A stretch of 11,543 bases of DNA from assembly GCA_001805165.1 (NCBI GenBank), contig MHEI01000107.1, positions 7,685 to 19,227 on the forward strand, written 5' to 3'. Positions 1 to 7,959 of this stretch are shown here, piece after piece. The notes beneath the pieces were generated by a model. It was not told the origin of the DNA. It worked only from the letters and a program-made list of their open reading frames with translations, and ran no database searches. The stretch comes from Nitrospirae bacterium RBG_16_43_11 (GTDB lineage: Bacteria; Nitrospirota; 9FT-COMBO-42-15; HDB-SIOI813). The number at the start of each line of letters is the position of its first letter. The stretch's first letter is position 1. Both the position numbers and the translations under genes were made by a program.

Positions 1-1
1 G

Positions 2-358
2 GGAAAAAGGCCGCTGATGGGGAGGGCTGCAGTGGAATTAAGTGATTATGTAATTGTTACCTCAGATAACCCCAGGTCTGAAGACCCGGAGAAGATTATT
101 GAAGAAGTAGTATTGGGTATAAAAGAGGCTATGGATAAAGGTAACGCAAGGGCTGCCGGATTTACGGCCATATCTGACAGATGGGCCGCTATAGAAGAGG
201 CCGTCGGAATAGCGGAAAAGGGTGATATTGTTTTAATAGCAGGAAAGGGACATGAAGATTATCAGATAATCGGTGAGGATAAAATTCACTTTGACGACAG
301 GGAAGAGGCGAAGAAGGCTGTATACAAAAGGATGAGTTCAGGTAGAAATGAGCAATGA
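2..358 (+). CDS. murE: UDP-MurNAc-tripeptide synthetase MurE, C-terminal fragment (5' truncated by window edge)
   Basis: This is the last 118 codons of MurE, the cytoplasmic ATP-dependent ligase that adds the third stem amino acid to UDP-MurNAc-L-Ala-D-Glu. The reading frame is open from base 2, so the gene begins before the window. The visible part is the C-terminal Mur ligase domain. It starts with GKRPLMGRAA, then has LSDYVIVTSDNPRSEDP, with DNPR encoded at about 65-76. DNPR is the known motif that recognises meso-diaminopimelate; lysine-adding enzymes differ there. The motif GKGHEDYQ and the closing FDDREEAKKA also match the MurE C-terminus. The stop codon (356-358) overlaps the murF ATG in an ATGA, which suggests translational coupling. 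The last codons lie in a run of 7-base repeats. Identification is secure; substrate choice is inferred from the motif. Confidence 0.95.
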   Translation, partial: GKRPLMGRAAVELSDYVIVTSDNPRSEDPEKIIEEVVLGIKEAMDKGNARAAGFTAISDRWAAIEEAVGIAEKGDIVLIAGKGHEDYQIIGEDKIHFDDREEAKKAVYKRMSSGRNEQ

Positions 359-371
359 GAAGGGAGAATGA
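344..371 (+). repeat. Degenerate heptad run at the murE/murF junction
   Basis: In a 7-base register the sequence reads AGAAATG, AGCAATG, AGAAGGG, AGAATGA. The unit AGCAATG is identical to the one repeated three times after ddl. The run covers the murE stop and the first murF codons, so it is translated in both genes. It is shorter and less regular than the other two runs and could be chance. Confidence 0.45.
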
Positions 372-1779
372 AAACGCTGAAATGTTAACTATAGAAGAAA
401 TAATAAAGGCTACGGGCGGGAAGATACTTCATGGAAGTTATGTCCTTCCTGTATCCGGTATCTCAATAGACTCCCGCACCATTAAGGATGGTGAACTCTT
501 TGTTGCAATCAAAGGAGATGTATTTGACGGGCATAATTTTACAGATGAGGCTGTAAAGAAAGGCGCTTGCGGTGTAATAGTACAGGAGGGTCATCCTGTC
601 TCCGGTTCCATGTTTCAGAATGGGCTTGTAATAAGTGTTCATGACACCCTGCCCGCCCTGCAGGAGATCGCAAAGTACCATCGCAGCAAGTTCACGCTCC
701 CGGTAATAGGTATAACAGGCAGTAATGGAAAGACAACAACAAAGGAAATGCTCTGGTCCATATTGAGTCAGAAATTTCAGGTCTTGAAGACTGATGGAAA
801 TTTAAACAATCACATAGGAGTTCCTCTCACCCTGTTCAGGCTCAATTCATCTCATCAAATGGCTATCATTGAGATGGGTATAAGTGAGCGTGGTGAACTA
901 ACGAGATTGTGTCAAATCGCTGCCCCTGATGCGGCTATCATTACCAATATCGGTCCAACTCATCTTGAAAAATTGGGAAGAATAGAAAATGTCGCAGAGG
1001 CAAAAGGTGAAATACTGAAGTTCATCACATCTGAGGGATCCTGTATCTTAAACAGGGATGATAAATTCTTTGATGTATTCAAGGCAATGTCTTCCGGCAG
1101 GATAATAAGTTTTGGAATGTCCTCAGTCGCAGATGTTTATGTTGAATATGATGAAACTGATGTTGAGGATAAATCTCCCGGCAGCATTGATTTCAAGCTG
1201 ATATGTCCGGCAGGTAAGATAAATATCAATATGCATGTTATAGGACTCCACAATCTTTATAATGCTGTCTGTGCTGCTGCCGCAGCACATGCGCAGGGAA
1301 TCTCACTGGCTGACATTAAATCAGGTCTGGAGAAATTCACGCCTGTTAAGATGAGAAGTGTTGTTGAAAAGGTGGGATACACCTATGTAATCAATGATAC
1401 CTATAATGCTAATCCGGCTTCTATGGTTGCTGCAATTGATGCACTAAAGACTTTCAGGAAAGGGAAAAGGAAGTTTGCAGTCATTGGCGATATGCTGGAA
1501 CTCGGTGAAAATACAATAATAGCCCATCGTGACCTCGGGATTTATATAGCCGGCGCCGGTGTAGACGGACTGATTGCAGTCGGAGAATTTGCAGGCTATG
1601 TTGCAGAAGGCGCGGCAGAAGCTGGAATGAATGAGAATATGGTGAGGGCATTTAATGACTACCCGCAGACACTTGAACAGATAAAAGAATGGATAGCAGA
1701 AGGTGACATAATTTTAGTTAAAGGATCAAGAGGTATGAGGATGGAGAGAATAGTGGAGGGGCTGAAAGAAAGCATCTGA
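355..1779 (+). CDS. murF: UDP-MurNAc-tripeptide:D-Ala-D-Ala ligase MurF
   Basis: MurF is the cytoplasmic ligase that joins D-Ala-D-Ala (made by the ddl product downstream) to UDP-MurNAc-tripeptide, completing the pentapeptide. The 474-residue protein has the usual three Mur ligase domains: N-terminal UDP-substrate domain (VSGISIDSRTIKDGELFVAIKG, 33-54), central ATPase with P-loop TGSNGKTT (121-128), the TNIGPTHLE segment (197-205) and probable carbamylated Lys217 in EAKGEI, then a C-terminal domain with NDTYNANPASM (347-357), GDMLELG (378-384) and KGSRGMRME (456-464). Length is normal. The start is uncertain. ATG at 355 overlaps the murE stop by 4 bp but has only a weak upstream AGG. Family members usually begin like MLTIEEIIKATGG, which here would be the ATG at 382, preceded by AAGGGAG at 360-366. 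The extra nine residues are encoded by a heptad repeat run. Confidence 0.97.
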   Translation: MRRENENAEMLTIEEIIKATGGKILHGSYVLPVSGISIDSRTIKDGELFVAIKGDVFDGHNFTDEAVKKGACGVIVQEGHPVSGSMFQNGLVISVHDTLPALQEIAKYHRSKFTLPVIGITGSNGKTTTKEMLWSILSQKFQVLKTDGNLNNHIGVPLTLFRLNSSHQMAIIEMGISERGELTRLCQIAAPDAAIITNIGPTHLEKLGRIENVAEAKGEILKFITSEGSCILNRDDKFFDVFKAMSSGRIISFGMSSVADVYVEYDETDVEDKSPGSIDFKLICPAGKININMHVIGLHNLYNAVCAAAAAHAQGISLADIKSGLEKFTPVKMRSVVEKVGYTYVINDTYNANPASMVAAIDALKTFRKGKRKFAVIGDMLELGENTIIAHRDLGIYIAGAGVDGLIAVGEFAGYVAEGAAEAGMNENMVRAFNDYPQTLEQIKEWIAEGDIILVKGSRGMRMERIVEGLKESI

Positions 1780-1780
1780 G

Positions 1781-2857
1781 ATGATATACCATTTGTTATA
1801 TTCACTACATGATTACTATTCGTTCTTCAACGTCTTCAGGTATATTACCCTCAGGACCGTCTACGCGGTTATAACAGCCATGGTGCTTTGCCTGCTGATA
1901 GGCCCTTATATGATAGAATTGCTTAAAAAATATCAGATCGGGCAGTTTGTAAGAAATGACGGTCCAGCCAGTCACCTCACAAAGACAGGGACTCCAACCA
2001 TGGGTGGTGTGCTGATTATAATAATCGTTGTTCTGGCTACCCTGTCATGGGCAGACCTTTCAAATATATATGTATGGCTCGTTCTGGCTGTATTAATAGG
2101 TTTTGGTCTTATAGGTTTTACTGACGATTACTTAAAGGTTGTGAGGAAAAAATCAGCCGGTTTGCGGGGAAAATATAAATTCACCCTGCAGATCGCAGTA
2201 GCCACCTTAGTTGCAATTGCCCTCTACTATCTCCCCGCATATTCGACAACACTCAGTGTCCCATTCTTTAAGAATTTTAATCCGGATCTCGGATGGTTTT
2301 ATATACCATTTGTAATCATCATTATAGTAGGCGCATCAAATGCTGTAAACCTTACGGATGGTCTGGACGGTCTTGCCATTGGTCCTGTGATAGTAGTTAC
2401 ACTGGTATACACAATCATAACGTATGTAGCCGGACATGCAAAATTAGCGGATTACCTGTTAATACCTTTTATCAATGGATCCGGTGAACTGGCAATACTA
2501 TGCGGCGCTGTATTTGGCGCCGGACTTGGTTTCCTCTGGTTCAATACATATCCTGCCTCGGTATTCATGGGTGATGTCGGATCACTCCCCCTCGGTGCGC
2601 TCCTTGGGACTGTTGCTGTTATCGCAAAACATGAACTGCTCCTGGTTATAGTCGGCGGCATCTTCGTTGTTGAGACTGTTTCTGTCATATTCCAGGTGGC
2701 ATCATACAAATTACACGGGAAGAGGGTCTTTCTGATGGCGCCTCTTCATCATCATTATGAACTTAAAGGCTGGCAGGAACCTAAAATCATAGTCAGGTTC
2801 TGGATAATAGCGATTATACTGGGATTGTTAGCGCTGAGTACATTAAAGCTAAGATAG
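1781..2857 (+). CDS. mraY: Phospho-MurNAc-pentapeptide transferase MraY
   Basis: MraY is the integral membrane enzyme that transfers phospho-MurNAc-pentapeptide from UDP to undecaprenyl phosphate, making lipid I on the inner face of the membrane. The 358-residue protein is the normal family length and has about ten hydrophobic segments. Diagnostic motifs are FGQ-like GQFVRNDGP (54-62) and GTPTMGG (70-76), the Asp pair D115/D116 in GFTDDYLKVV, NAVNLTDGLDGL (187-198), FMGDVGSLPLG with D265 (262-272), and the histidine cluster HHHYELKGW (323-331). These are the known Mg2+- and substrate-binding positions of the family, and all are intact. The ATG starts one base after the murF stop. No good Shine-Dalgarno lies at normal spacing, so expression probably depends on ribosomes finishing murF. 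The start is supported by alignment with the typical N-terminus (YYSFFNVFRYITLR). Confidence 0.98.
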   Translation: MIYHLLYSLHDYYSFFNVFRYITLRTVYAVITAMVLCLLIGPYMIELLKKYQIGQFVRNDGPASHLTKTGTPTMGGVLIIIIVVLATLSWADLSNIYVWLVLAVLIGFGLIGFTDDYLKVVRKKSAGLRGKYKFTLQIAVATLVAIALYYLPAYSTTLSVPFFKNFNPDLGWFYIPFVIIIIVGASNAVNLTDGLDGLAIGPVIVVTLVYTIITYVAGHAKLADYLLIPFINGSGELAILCGAVFGAGLGFLWFNTYPASVFMGDVGSLPLGALLGTVAVIAKHELLLVIVGGIFVVETVSVIFQVASYKLHGKRVFLMAPLHHHYELKGWQEPKIIVRFWIIAIILGLLALSTLKLR

Positions 2858-2869
2858 CAGGATTCTCAG

Positions 2870-4237
2870 ATGAACACATTGGACCTAAGGGATAAAAAAG
2901 CACTCGTAGTAGGCCTTGGCAAAAGCGGCATAGCTGCATCACAACTGCTCCATCGCCATGGTGCAATAGTCACTGCCACTGACAGCAATCCTGTGGAGAC
3001 ACTATCAGATGATGCAAAGGACCTTCAGTCACTTGGGATAAAGATAGAGGCCGGCGGGCACCAGCCGGCGTCTTTCACCTCTTCTGACCTGATAGTATTA
3101 AGTCCCGGCGTCCCAAAAGAGATTAAACCTATGACTATGGCAAAAGAACGCGGTGTCAGGATAATAAGTGAGATCGAGCTTGCCTGCCGGTTTATTGATG
3201 CACCTGTAATTGCAATTACAGGTTCTAACGGAAAATCTACCACGACTACACTTATAGGTGAGATCCTCAAGGCAAAGGGGGATAAGGTTTTTGTGGGAGG
3301 AAATATTGGCACCCCGCTATGCGACTATCTACTGTCAGATGATACTGCAGAGTGCGTTGTTGCTGAGATCAGCAGTTTTCAGCTTGAGACAATAGAAGAA
3401 TTCAGACCAAAAATATCCATACTGTTGAATATATCTCCTGATCATCTGGACAGGTACCATAATGTATCTGATTATGCAGAAGCAAAATTCAGGATCTTTG
3501 AGAATCAGAGAAAAGGTGATTTTGCAATTATAAACGGAGATGAGCCGTGGAGTCATGAATTATTAAACAGGCTCAAATGTACTGCTGTAATGTTCAGCAG
3601 GAAGAAGAAGATTATAAACGGCATTTATGCGGAAAACGGGTGGATCGTCTCTGATATGGATGGTCACAAGTGCAGGGTCTGTGAAATATCTCAGATCGGT
3701 ATCAAAGGCGTACATAATCTTGAAAATGCCATGGCCGCTGCTGCTGCCGCACTCCTCTATGGCTGTGATCCATCTGTTATCGAGTCTGCATTGAAGAAGT
3801 TTACAGGCCTTGAACACAGACTGGAATCAGTAAGGAACCTCGACGGCGTAAGATATATAAATGATTCAAAGGGCACAAATGTCGGGGCTGTACTAAAGTC
3901 CCTTGAGAGTTTTAATGAGCCTTTGCTTTTAATAGCCGGCGGGAGAGACAAGGGTAGTGATTTCTCTCCTTTAAGACCGTTGATAAAAGAAAAATTAAAA
4001 AAACTGATTCTGATAGGCGAGGCAAGGGATAAGATAGCAGAAGCAGTCGGAGGAATGACTAACACATCTTTTGCTTCAACTCTTGAAGAGGCTGTCAGCA
4101 TCGCACACAGAGAAGCGGTGAAAGGAGACATCGTACTTCTATCACCTGCCTGTGCAAGTTTTGACATGTTTAAGAACTTTGAAGACCGTGGAAGAAAATT
4201 CAAGGAGATAGTATGGAAACTAACCAGCTCCGGTTAA
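2870..4237 (+). CDS. murD: UDP-MurNAc-L-alanine:D-glutamate ligase MurD
   Basis: MurD adds D-glutamate to UDP-MurNAc-L-Ala in the cytoplasm, the step between MurC and MurE. The 455-residue protein has normal length. The N-terminal Rossmann-like domain opens with ALVVGLGKSGIAASQLL (11-27). The ATPase domain has P-loop TGSNGKST (117-124), EISSFQLE (166-173), PDHLDRY (190-196) and K206 in YAEAKFRIF, the lysine expected to be carbamylated. The C-terminal domain has HRLE (316-319), NDSKGTN (331-337), GGRDKG (357-362) and SPACASFDMFKNFEDRG (425-441), all MurD-type signatures. AGGA at 2859-2862 lies 7 bases before the ATG, and the gap from mraY is 12 bases. The 3' end overlaps ftsW by 25 bases, so murD and ftsW are likely coupled. 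Nothing looks damaged. Confidence 0.98.
   Translation: MNTLDLRDKKALVVGLGKSGIAASQLLHRHGAIVTATDSNPVETLSDDAKDLQSLGIKIEAGGHQPASFTSSDLIVLSPGVPKEIKPMTMAKERGVRIISEIELACRFIDAPVIAITGSNGKSTTTTLIGEILKAKGDKVFVGGNIGTPLCDYLLSDDTAECVVAEISSFQLETIEEFRPKISILLNISPDHLDRYHNVSDYAEAKFRIFENQRKGDFAIINGDEPWSHELLNRLKCTAVMFSRKKKIINGIYAENGWIVSDMDGHKCRVCEISQIGIKGVHNLENAMAAAAAALLYGCDPSVIESALKKFTGLEHRLESVRNLDGVRYINDSKGTNVGAVLKSLESFNEPLLLIAGGRDKGSDFSPLRPLIKEKLKKLILIGEARDKIAEAVGGMTNTSFASTLEEAVSIAHREAVKGDIVLLSPACASFDMFKNFEDRGRKFKEIVWKLTSSG
4202..4207 (+). promoter_or_regulatory. Shine-Dalgarno site for ftsW inside murD
   Basis: AAGGAG lies 5 bases before the ATG at 4213 and within the last codons of murD. It supports that ftsW start even though it creates a 25-base overlap with the upstream gene. 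Confidence 0.75.
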
Positions 4238-5421
4238 ATTTCAGCAAAAAGGATAACCTGCTGATTGTAGCAGTTATGTGCCTCGCAGGTTTGGGCCTCA
4301 TTATGATATACAGCGCCAGCGCTATGACAGCCCTGCAGAAATATGGCGACTCTTTTTATTTCTTAAAGAGACAGTCTGTCTGGATGATAATATCCGTAAC
4401 AGCAATGTTGTTGATCTCCAGGATTGATATAGATTTATGGAAGAGACTTCATATTCCCCTGATTATCGTGTCTGTTATATTCCTCCTTCTGGTATTAATA
4501 CCTGGTGTAGGCACTGAGATAAATAACTCACGGAGATGGTTCAGGTTGGGACCTTTATCCTTCCAACCTTCAGAGATGGCAAAAGTATCGGTGATTATTT
4601 ACCTGTCAACATATCTGATAAAGAAGGGTGAAAAGATAAAAGATCTCTTCAACGGATTTATACCTCCCCTTGTTGTAGTAGGGATAATGTCTCTCCTTAT
4701 TGTAGTAGAACCTGATCTCGGTACTGTCCTTGTCATTGGCGCAGGTTCCGGCATCATGCTGTTTATAGGAGGTGCAAGGATATTACATATCTCAGGACTG
4801 TTCTTCTCCTTTCTGCCGGTTGTAATTCTTCTCATCATAAATGTGGGTTACAGGATAAGAAGGGTTACGGCTTTTCTGAATCCATGGGATGATCCAGGCG
4901 GCGCCGGTTATCAGATTGTACAATCCTTTCTGGCATTTGGAAATGGCGGCGTATTGGGGAGAGGAGTCGGAGGAGGGAGGCAAAAACTGTTCTTCCTGCC
5001 TGAAGCACATACTGATTTCATATTTTCTGTTGTAGGTGAAGAGCTCGGTTTTGCAGGATGTACAATAGTAACACTCCTTTTTATGTTTTTTCTATGGAGA
5101 TGTTTTATAATAATCAGGAGTCACTGGGGTTCGTTTGAGGGTTATCTGGCATCAGGAATCACCATATTTATGGGTATTCAGATCATTATTAACCTTTATG
5201 TGGTAACCGGACTCTTTCCTACCAAGGGACTCGCACTGCCGTTTCTCAGCTTTGGCGGCACATCTTTACTGACCAACATGGTAATGGTGGGTATTTTATA
5301 TGCTATATCAGGCAGATCACCGGTAACTAATCAGGTGAATGCGTATACTAATATACAAAATTTAAAAAGCAAAACGCAAAATATAAATTCAAAATTAAAA
5401 ATATTACACTTTAAATTGTAA
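4213..5421 (+). CDS. ftsW: Septal peptidoglycan polymerase FtsW (SEDS family)
   Basis: FtsW is the SEDS-family membrane glycosyltransferase that polymerises lipid II at the division septum together with its class B PBP partner FtsI. The 402-residue protein has about ten hydrophobic segments. Family motifs are NNSRRWFRLGPLSFQPSE (104-121), EPDLGTVLVI (166-175), NPWDDPGGAGYQIVQS (223-238), GRGVGGGRQKLFFLPEAHTDFIFS (249-272 overall) and LPFLSFGGTSLL (342-353). D268 in HTDFIF matches the conserved essential Asp of SEDS polymerases. PEAHTDFIFSVVGEELGF and the cluster context favour FtsW over RodA. The last 20-30 residues (from about 373, Asn/Lys-rich) lie past the final membrane helix and show no family resemblance. 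They are encoded by the A+T-rich inverted repeat described separately, so the natural 3' end may have been altered. The start is set by AAGGAG at 4202-4207. Confidence 0.96.
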   Translation: METNQLRLNFSKKDNLLIVAVMCLAGLGLIMIYSASAMTALQKYGDSFYFLKRQSVWMIISVTAMLLISRIDIDLWKRLHIPLIIVSVIFLLLVLIPGVGTEINNSRRWFRLGPLSFQPSEMAKVSVIIYLSTYLIKKGEKIKDLFNGFIPPLVVVGIMSLLIVVEPDLGTVLVIGAGSGIMLFIGGARILHISGLFFSFLPVVILLIINVGYRIRRVTAFLNPWDDPGGAGYQIVQSFLAFGNGGVLGRGVGGGRQKLFFLPEAHTDFIFSVVGEELGFAGCTIVTLLFMFFLWRCFIIIRSHWGSFEGYLASGITIFMGIQIIINLYVVTGLFPTKGLALPFLSFGGTSLLTNMVMVGILYAISGRSPVTNQVNAYTNIQNLKSKTQNINSKLKILHFKL

Positions 5422-5452
5422 TTTTACATTTGCCATTTTGAATTTTAATTTT
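5357..5452. repeat. A+T-rich imperfect inverted repeat at the ftsW/murG junction
   Basis: The left arm (about 5357-5389) and right arm (about 5417-5452) are imperfect reverse complements, roughly three quarters matched by eye with small gaps, around a loop of about 27 bases. Both arms are built from runs such as CAAAAT and ATTTTG, far richer in A+T than the flanking coding DNA. The left arm and loop are translated as the FtsW tail and the right arm is mostly intergenic. It could be a dispersed palindromic or MITE-like element, or a transcript hairpin. No U-tract typical of a rho-independent terminator follows a GC-rich stem, so I do not call it a terminator. Confidence 0.6.
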
Positions 5453-5463
5453 CGATAACTATC

Positions 5464-6531
5464 ATGCGCGTAATAATAGCAGGAGGCGGCACCGGAGGAC
5501 ATTTGTATCCTGGAATAGCAGTGGCTGAAGAGATTTACAGACAGGAGCCTGAATCTGAAGTACTCTTTGTCGGTACAAAAACCGGCATAGAATCAAAGAT
5601 ATTGCCAAAGGAAGGATACAATCTGGAGATAATATCTGCCGGTGGAATTATCAACAAAAATATGTTTTCACAATTGAGGTCAATCATGAAAATGCTCAGT
5701 GGATTTATCAAATCATTCTTTGTTCTTAGACGTTTTAAGCCGGACATTGTTATCGGGGTTGGAGGTTATGCATCGGCGCCAATGCTTTCTGCCGCTGCCA
5801 TAATGAGATTCCCTGCGATGATAATGGAACAAAACCTTTTCCCCGGCACAACAAACAGGTATCTTTCCCGTATAGTTGACAGGGTTGTTGTCGCATTCGA
5901 AGGATCAGAAAAGTTCTTCAACAGAAAGGTGGATGTACTTGGTAATCCAGTGAGAAAGGGAATAACAGATTGCAAATACAATCCGGGAAAGACATTTACA
6001 GTCTTCATTTTTGGCGGCAGTCAGGGATCGCATGCAATAAATAAAGGCATTATGGAATCACTTGAGTTTCTGCAGAAGGAAGCCGGCCAAATAAGATTTC
6101 TGCACCAGACCGGAGAAAAGGATTATGAGTGGGTAAATGAATCATATGAAAAGGCCGGTATTAGCGCTGAGGTGGCACCTTATGTATACAATATTGTTGA
6201 CATGTATGGAAAATCAGACATCGTTATATGCAGGGCCGGCGCTACAACCATAGCTGAAATAACCGCAAGCGGACGTCCTGCAATACTGATTCCTTATCCT
6301 CATGCTGCGCATGACCATCAGAGGACCAACGCAGAACATCTCAAATCAATGGGAAGTGCAGAGGTGATACTGGAGAATGAGCTGAGCGGTAAAATACTTG
6401 CTGACAAGATTAAATATTTTATGTATAACAGGGAGAGGCTGAAAGAGATGGCAGAAAAAAGTTCACGATTGTACAGACAGGATTCAGCACATAATATTGT
6501 TAAGTTGTGCAAATTTCTGATATTGAAATAA
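5464..6531 (+). CDS. murG: Lipid II synthase MurG (UDP-GlcNAc transferase)
   Basis: MurG transfers GlcNAc from UDP-GlcNAc to lipid I at the inner membrane face, giving lipid II. The 355-residue protein is normal length and has the two-domain GT-B fold of glycosyltransferase family 28. The N-terminal acceptor domain has GGGTGGHLYPGIAVA (7-21) and GVGGYASAP (98-106), then EQNLFPGTTNRYLS (122-135) and GNPVR (160-164). The C-terminal donor domain has GGSQGSHAIN (184-193), HQTGEKD (214-220), CRAGATTIAEI (256-266) and the PYPHAAHDHQRTNA segment (277-290), which are the UDP-GlcNAc-binding signatures. The ATG begins directly before the first glycine loop, so the start is firm on protein grounds. No purine-rich Shine-Dalgarno is visible in the 42 bases after ftsW, unlike at most neighbouring genes. 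Confidence 0.97.
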   Translation: MRVIIAGGGTGGHLYPGIAVAEEIYRQEPESEVLFVGTKTGIESKILPKEGYNLEIISAGGIINKNMFSQLRSIMKMLSGFIKSFFVLRRFKPDIVIGVGGYASAPMLSAAAIMRFPAMIMEQNLFPGTTNRYLSRIVDRVVVAFEGSEKFFNRKVDVLGNPVRKGITDCKYNPGKTFTVFIFGGSQGSHAINKGIMESLEFLQKEAGQIRFLHQTGEKDYEWVNESYEKAGISAEVAPYVYNIVDMYGKSDIVICRAGATTIAEITASGRPAILIPYPHAAHDHQRTNAEHLKSMGSAEVILENELSGKILADKIKYFMYNRERLKEMAEKSSRLYRQDSAHNIVKLCKFLILK

Positions 6532-6546
6532 TGAAGAGGAAATAAC

Positions 6547-7923
6547 ATGTTCAGAAAAATACAACACATACATTTAGTGGGAATAGGCGGCTCGGGCATG
6601 AACGGGATCGCAGAGGTGCTGCTCAATTTAGGATACAAGGTAAGCGGCTCGGATATGAATGAAACAGATGTAATACAAAGATTAAGGAATGCAGGCGGTC
6701 ATATAACCATAGGGCACAGTTCGTCCAATATAAAAGGGGCGCAGGTAGTTGTCATATCCTCAGCAGTCTCTGCGCATAATATTGAGGTTGTAGCTGCAAG
6801 AAGCGCTTCCATACCTGTCATACAGCGGGCCGAGATGCTCGCAGAACTGATGCGGTTGAAATACGGCATAGCCATTGCGGGGGCACACGGAAAGACTACC
6901 ACTACTTCCATGATCTCAAGCATATTGGCATCTGCAGGACTTGATCCGACTGTAGTTATAGGAGGAAAGCTTAACAGCCTGGGCAGCAATGCAAAACTGG
7001 GTCAAAGCGAATTCCTCGTAGCAGAGGCTGATGAGAGTGACGGATCTTTTCTTAAACTCTCTCCTACAATTGCCATTGTAACCAACATTGATGCAGAACA
7101 TCTTGATTACTATCATGACATTGAGACCATCAGGAAGACATTTCTCAACTTCATAAATAAGGTGCCGTTCTACGGGGTCTCTATATTGTGCGCTGATGAT
7201 GCCAACATCAGGAGCATTCTGCATGCCGTTGAAAAGAGGTATATTACGTATGGCATAAATAACAGGGCTGACATCACGGTCGCTGATATCGAGATGATGT
7301 CCGGACGTTCAAAGTTCAGGGTGCTGTATAATGGGATGGACATGGGTAAATTCGAGCTGTCACTTCCAGGCATACACAATATCAGCAATGCCCTGTCCGG
7401 CATAGGTGTGGCTGTAGAGCTTGATATCAACATAGATGAGGTAAAGAAGGCACTCAGAGATTTCAGCGGTGTTGAGCGCAGGTTCCAGATAGTTGGAAAG
7501 ATAGATCCTCAGGATATTCTTGTTGTTGATGACTATGGACACCACCCCACAGAGATTAAAGCTACCCTCTCTGCGGCAAAGGCAGGATGGGGACGCAGGA
7601 CAGTAGTTCTCTTCCAGCCGCACCGCTATACAAGGACAAGGGATCTTATAAATGAATTTGCATTGGCTTTCGGCAATGCTGATCTCCTTGTGGTCACTGA
7701 CATATATCCTGCAGGAGAAAAACCTGTTGAAGGTGTTAGCGCTGAGAAGCTCTTTAACACGATTATTGAGCATGGTCATAAGAATGTATTGTTTGTACCG
7801 GACAAAAAAAACATCCCTGAGAAGGTAAAGGAACTTATGAGACCAGGAGACATGGTTATCACGCTCGGAGCCGGTGATATATGGAAGGTGGGCAGGGAAA
7901 TAATCGGGAATAAAGAAAGTTAG
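6547..7923 (+). CDS. murC: UDP-MurNAc:L-alanine ligase MurC
   Basis: MurC adds L-alanine to UDP-MurNAc, the first stem-peptide step, in the cytoplasm. The 458-residue protein has the family's usual length and three domains. The N-terminal domain begins HLVGIGGSGMNGIAEVLLN (9-27) with SGSD at 33-36. The ATPase domain has P-loop GAHGKTTTTSM (112-122), AEADESDGSF (159-168) and TNIDAEHLDYY (179-189). The C-terminal domain has GVERRFQ (308-314), DDYGHHPTEI (328-337), FQPHRYTRT (356-364) and GAGDIW (441-446). HPTEI and FQPHRY are strong MurC signatures that separate it from MurD and MurF. AAGAGGA at 6534-6540 lies 6 bases before the ATG, in a 15-base gap after murG. The stop codon runs directly into a 7-base purine repeat. 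All catalytic motifs are intact. Confidence 0.98.
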   Translation: MFRKIQHIHLVGIGGSGMNGIAEVLLNLGYKVSGSDMNETDVIQRLRNAGGHITIGHSSSNIKGAQVVVISSAVSAHNIEVVAARSASIPVIQRAEMLAELMRLKYGIAIAGAHGKTTTTSMISSILASAGLDPTVVIGGKLNSLGSNAKLGQSEFLVAEADESDGSFLKLSPTIAIVTNIDAEHLDYYHDIETIRKTFLNFINKVPFYGVSILCADDANIRSILHAVEKRYITYGINNRADITVADIEMMSGRSKFRVLYNGMDMGKFELSLPGIHNISNALSGIGVAVELDINIDEVKKALRDFSGVERRFQIVGKIDPQDILVVDDYGHHPTEIKATLSAAKAGWGRRTVVLFQPHRYTRTRDLINEFALAFGNADLLVVTDIYPAGEKPVEGVSAEKLFNTIIEHGHKNVLFVPDKKNIPEKVKELMRPGDMVITLGAGDIWKVGREIIGNKES

Positions 7924-7942
7924 AAGCAAGAAGTAAGAAGTA
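7922..7942 (+). repeat. Three purine heptads between murC and murB
   Basis: Three consecutive 7-base units read AGAAGCA, AGAAGTA, AGAAGTA, starting one base after the first base of the murC stop codon. The period and purine-rich composition match the runs at the murE/murF and ddl/ftsQ junctions. Confidence 0.7.
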
Positions 7943-7959
7943 AAACATGAAAAGATTAT

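Noticed and set aside
3724..3762. Alanine-codon run in murD (GCC/GCT repeats) as a possible inserted repeat
   Set aside because: An Ala-rich helix after HNLENAMAA is normal in Mur ligases, and murF has a similar run at the same place.
3757..4203. Antisense open frame (148 codons, - strand) opposite the murD C-terminal domain
   Set aside because: Ser/Leu/Pro-rich translation typical of the complement of a real gene; murD is intact on the + strand.
5430..5459. Possible promoter TTGCCA, 18 bases, GATAAC before murG
   Set aside because: The -10 is a weak match, the start point would fall at the murG ATG itself, and the A+T-rich repeat makes such matches likely by chance.
5400..5460. Rho-independent terminator after ftsW
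   Set aside because: The possible stem is A+T-rich and imperfect, with no GC-rich stem followed by a T-run, and the operon clearly continues into murG.
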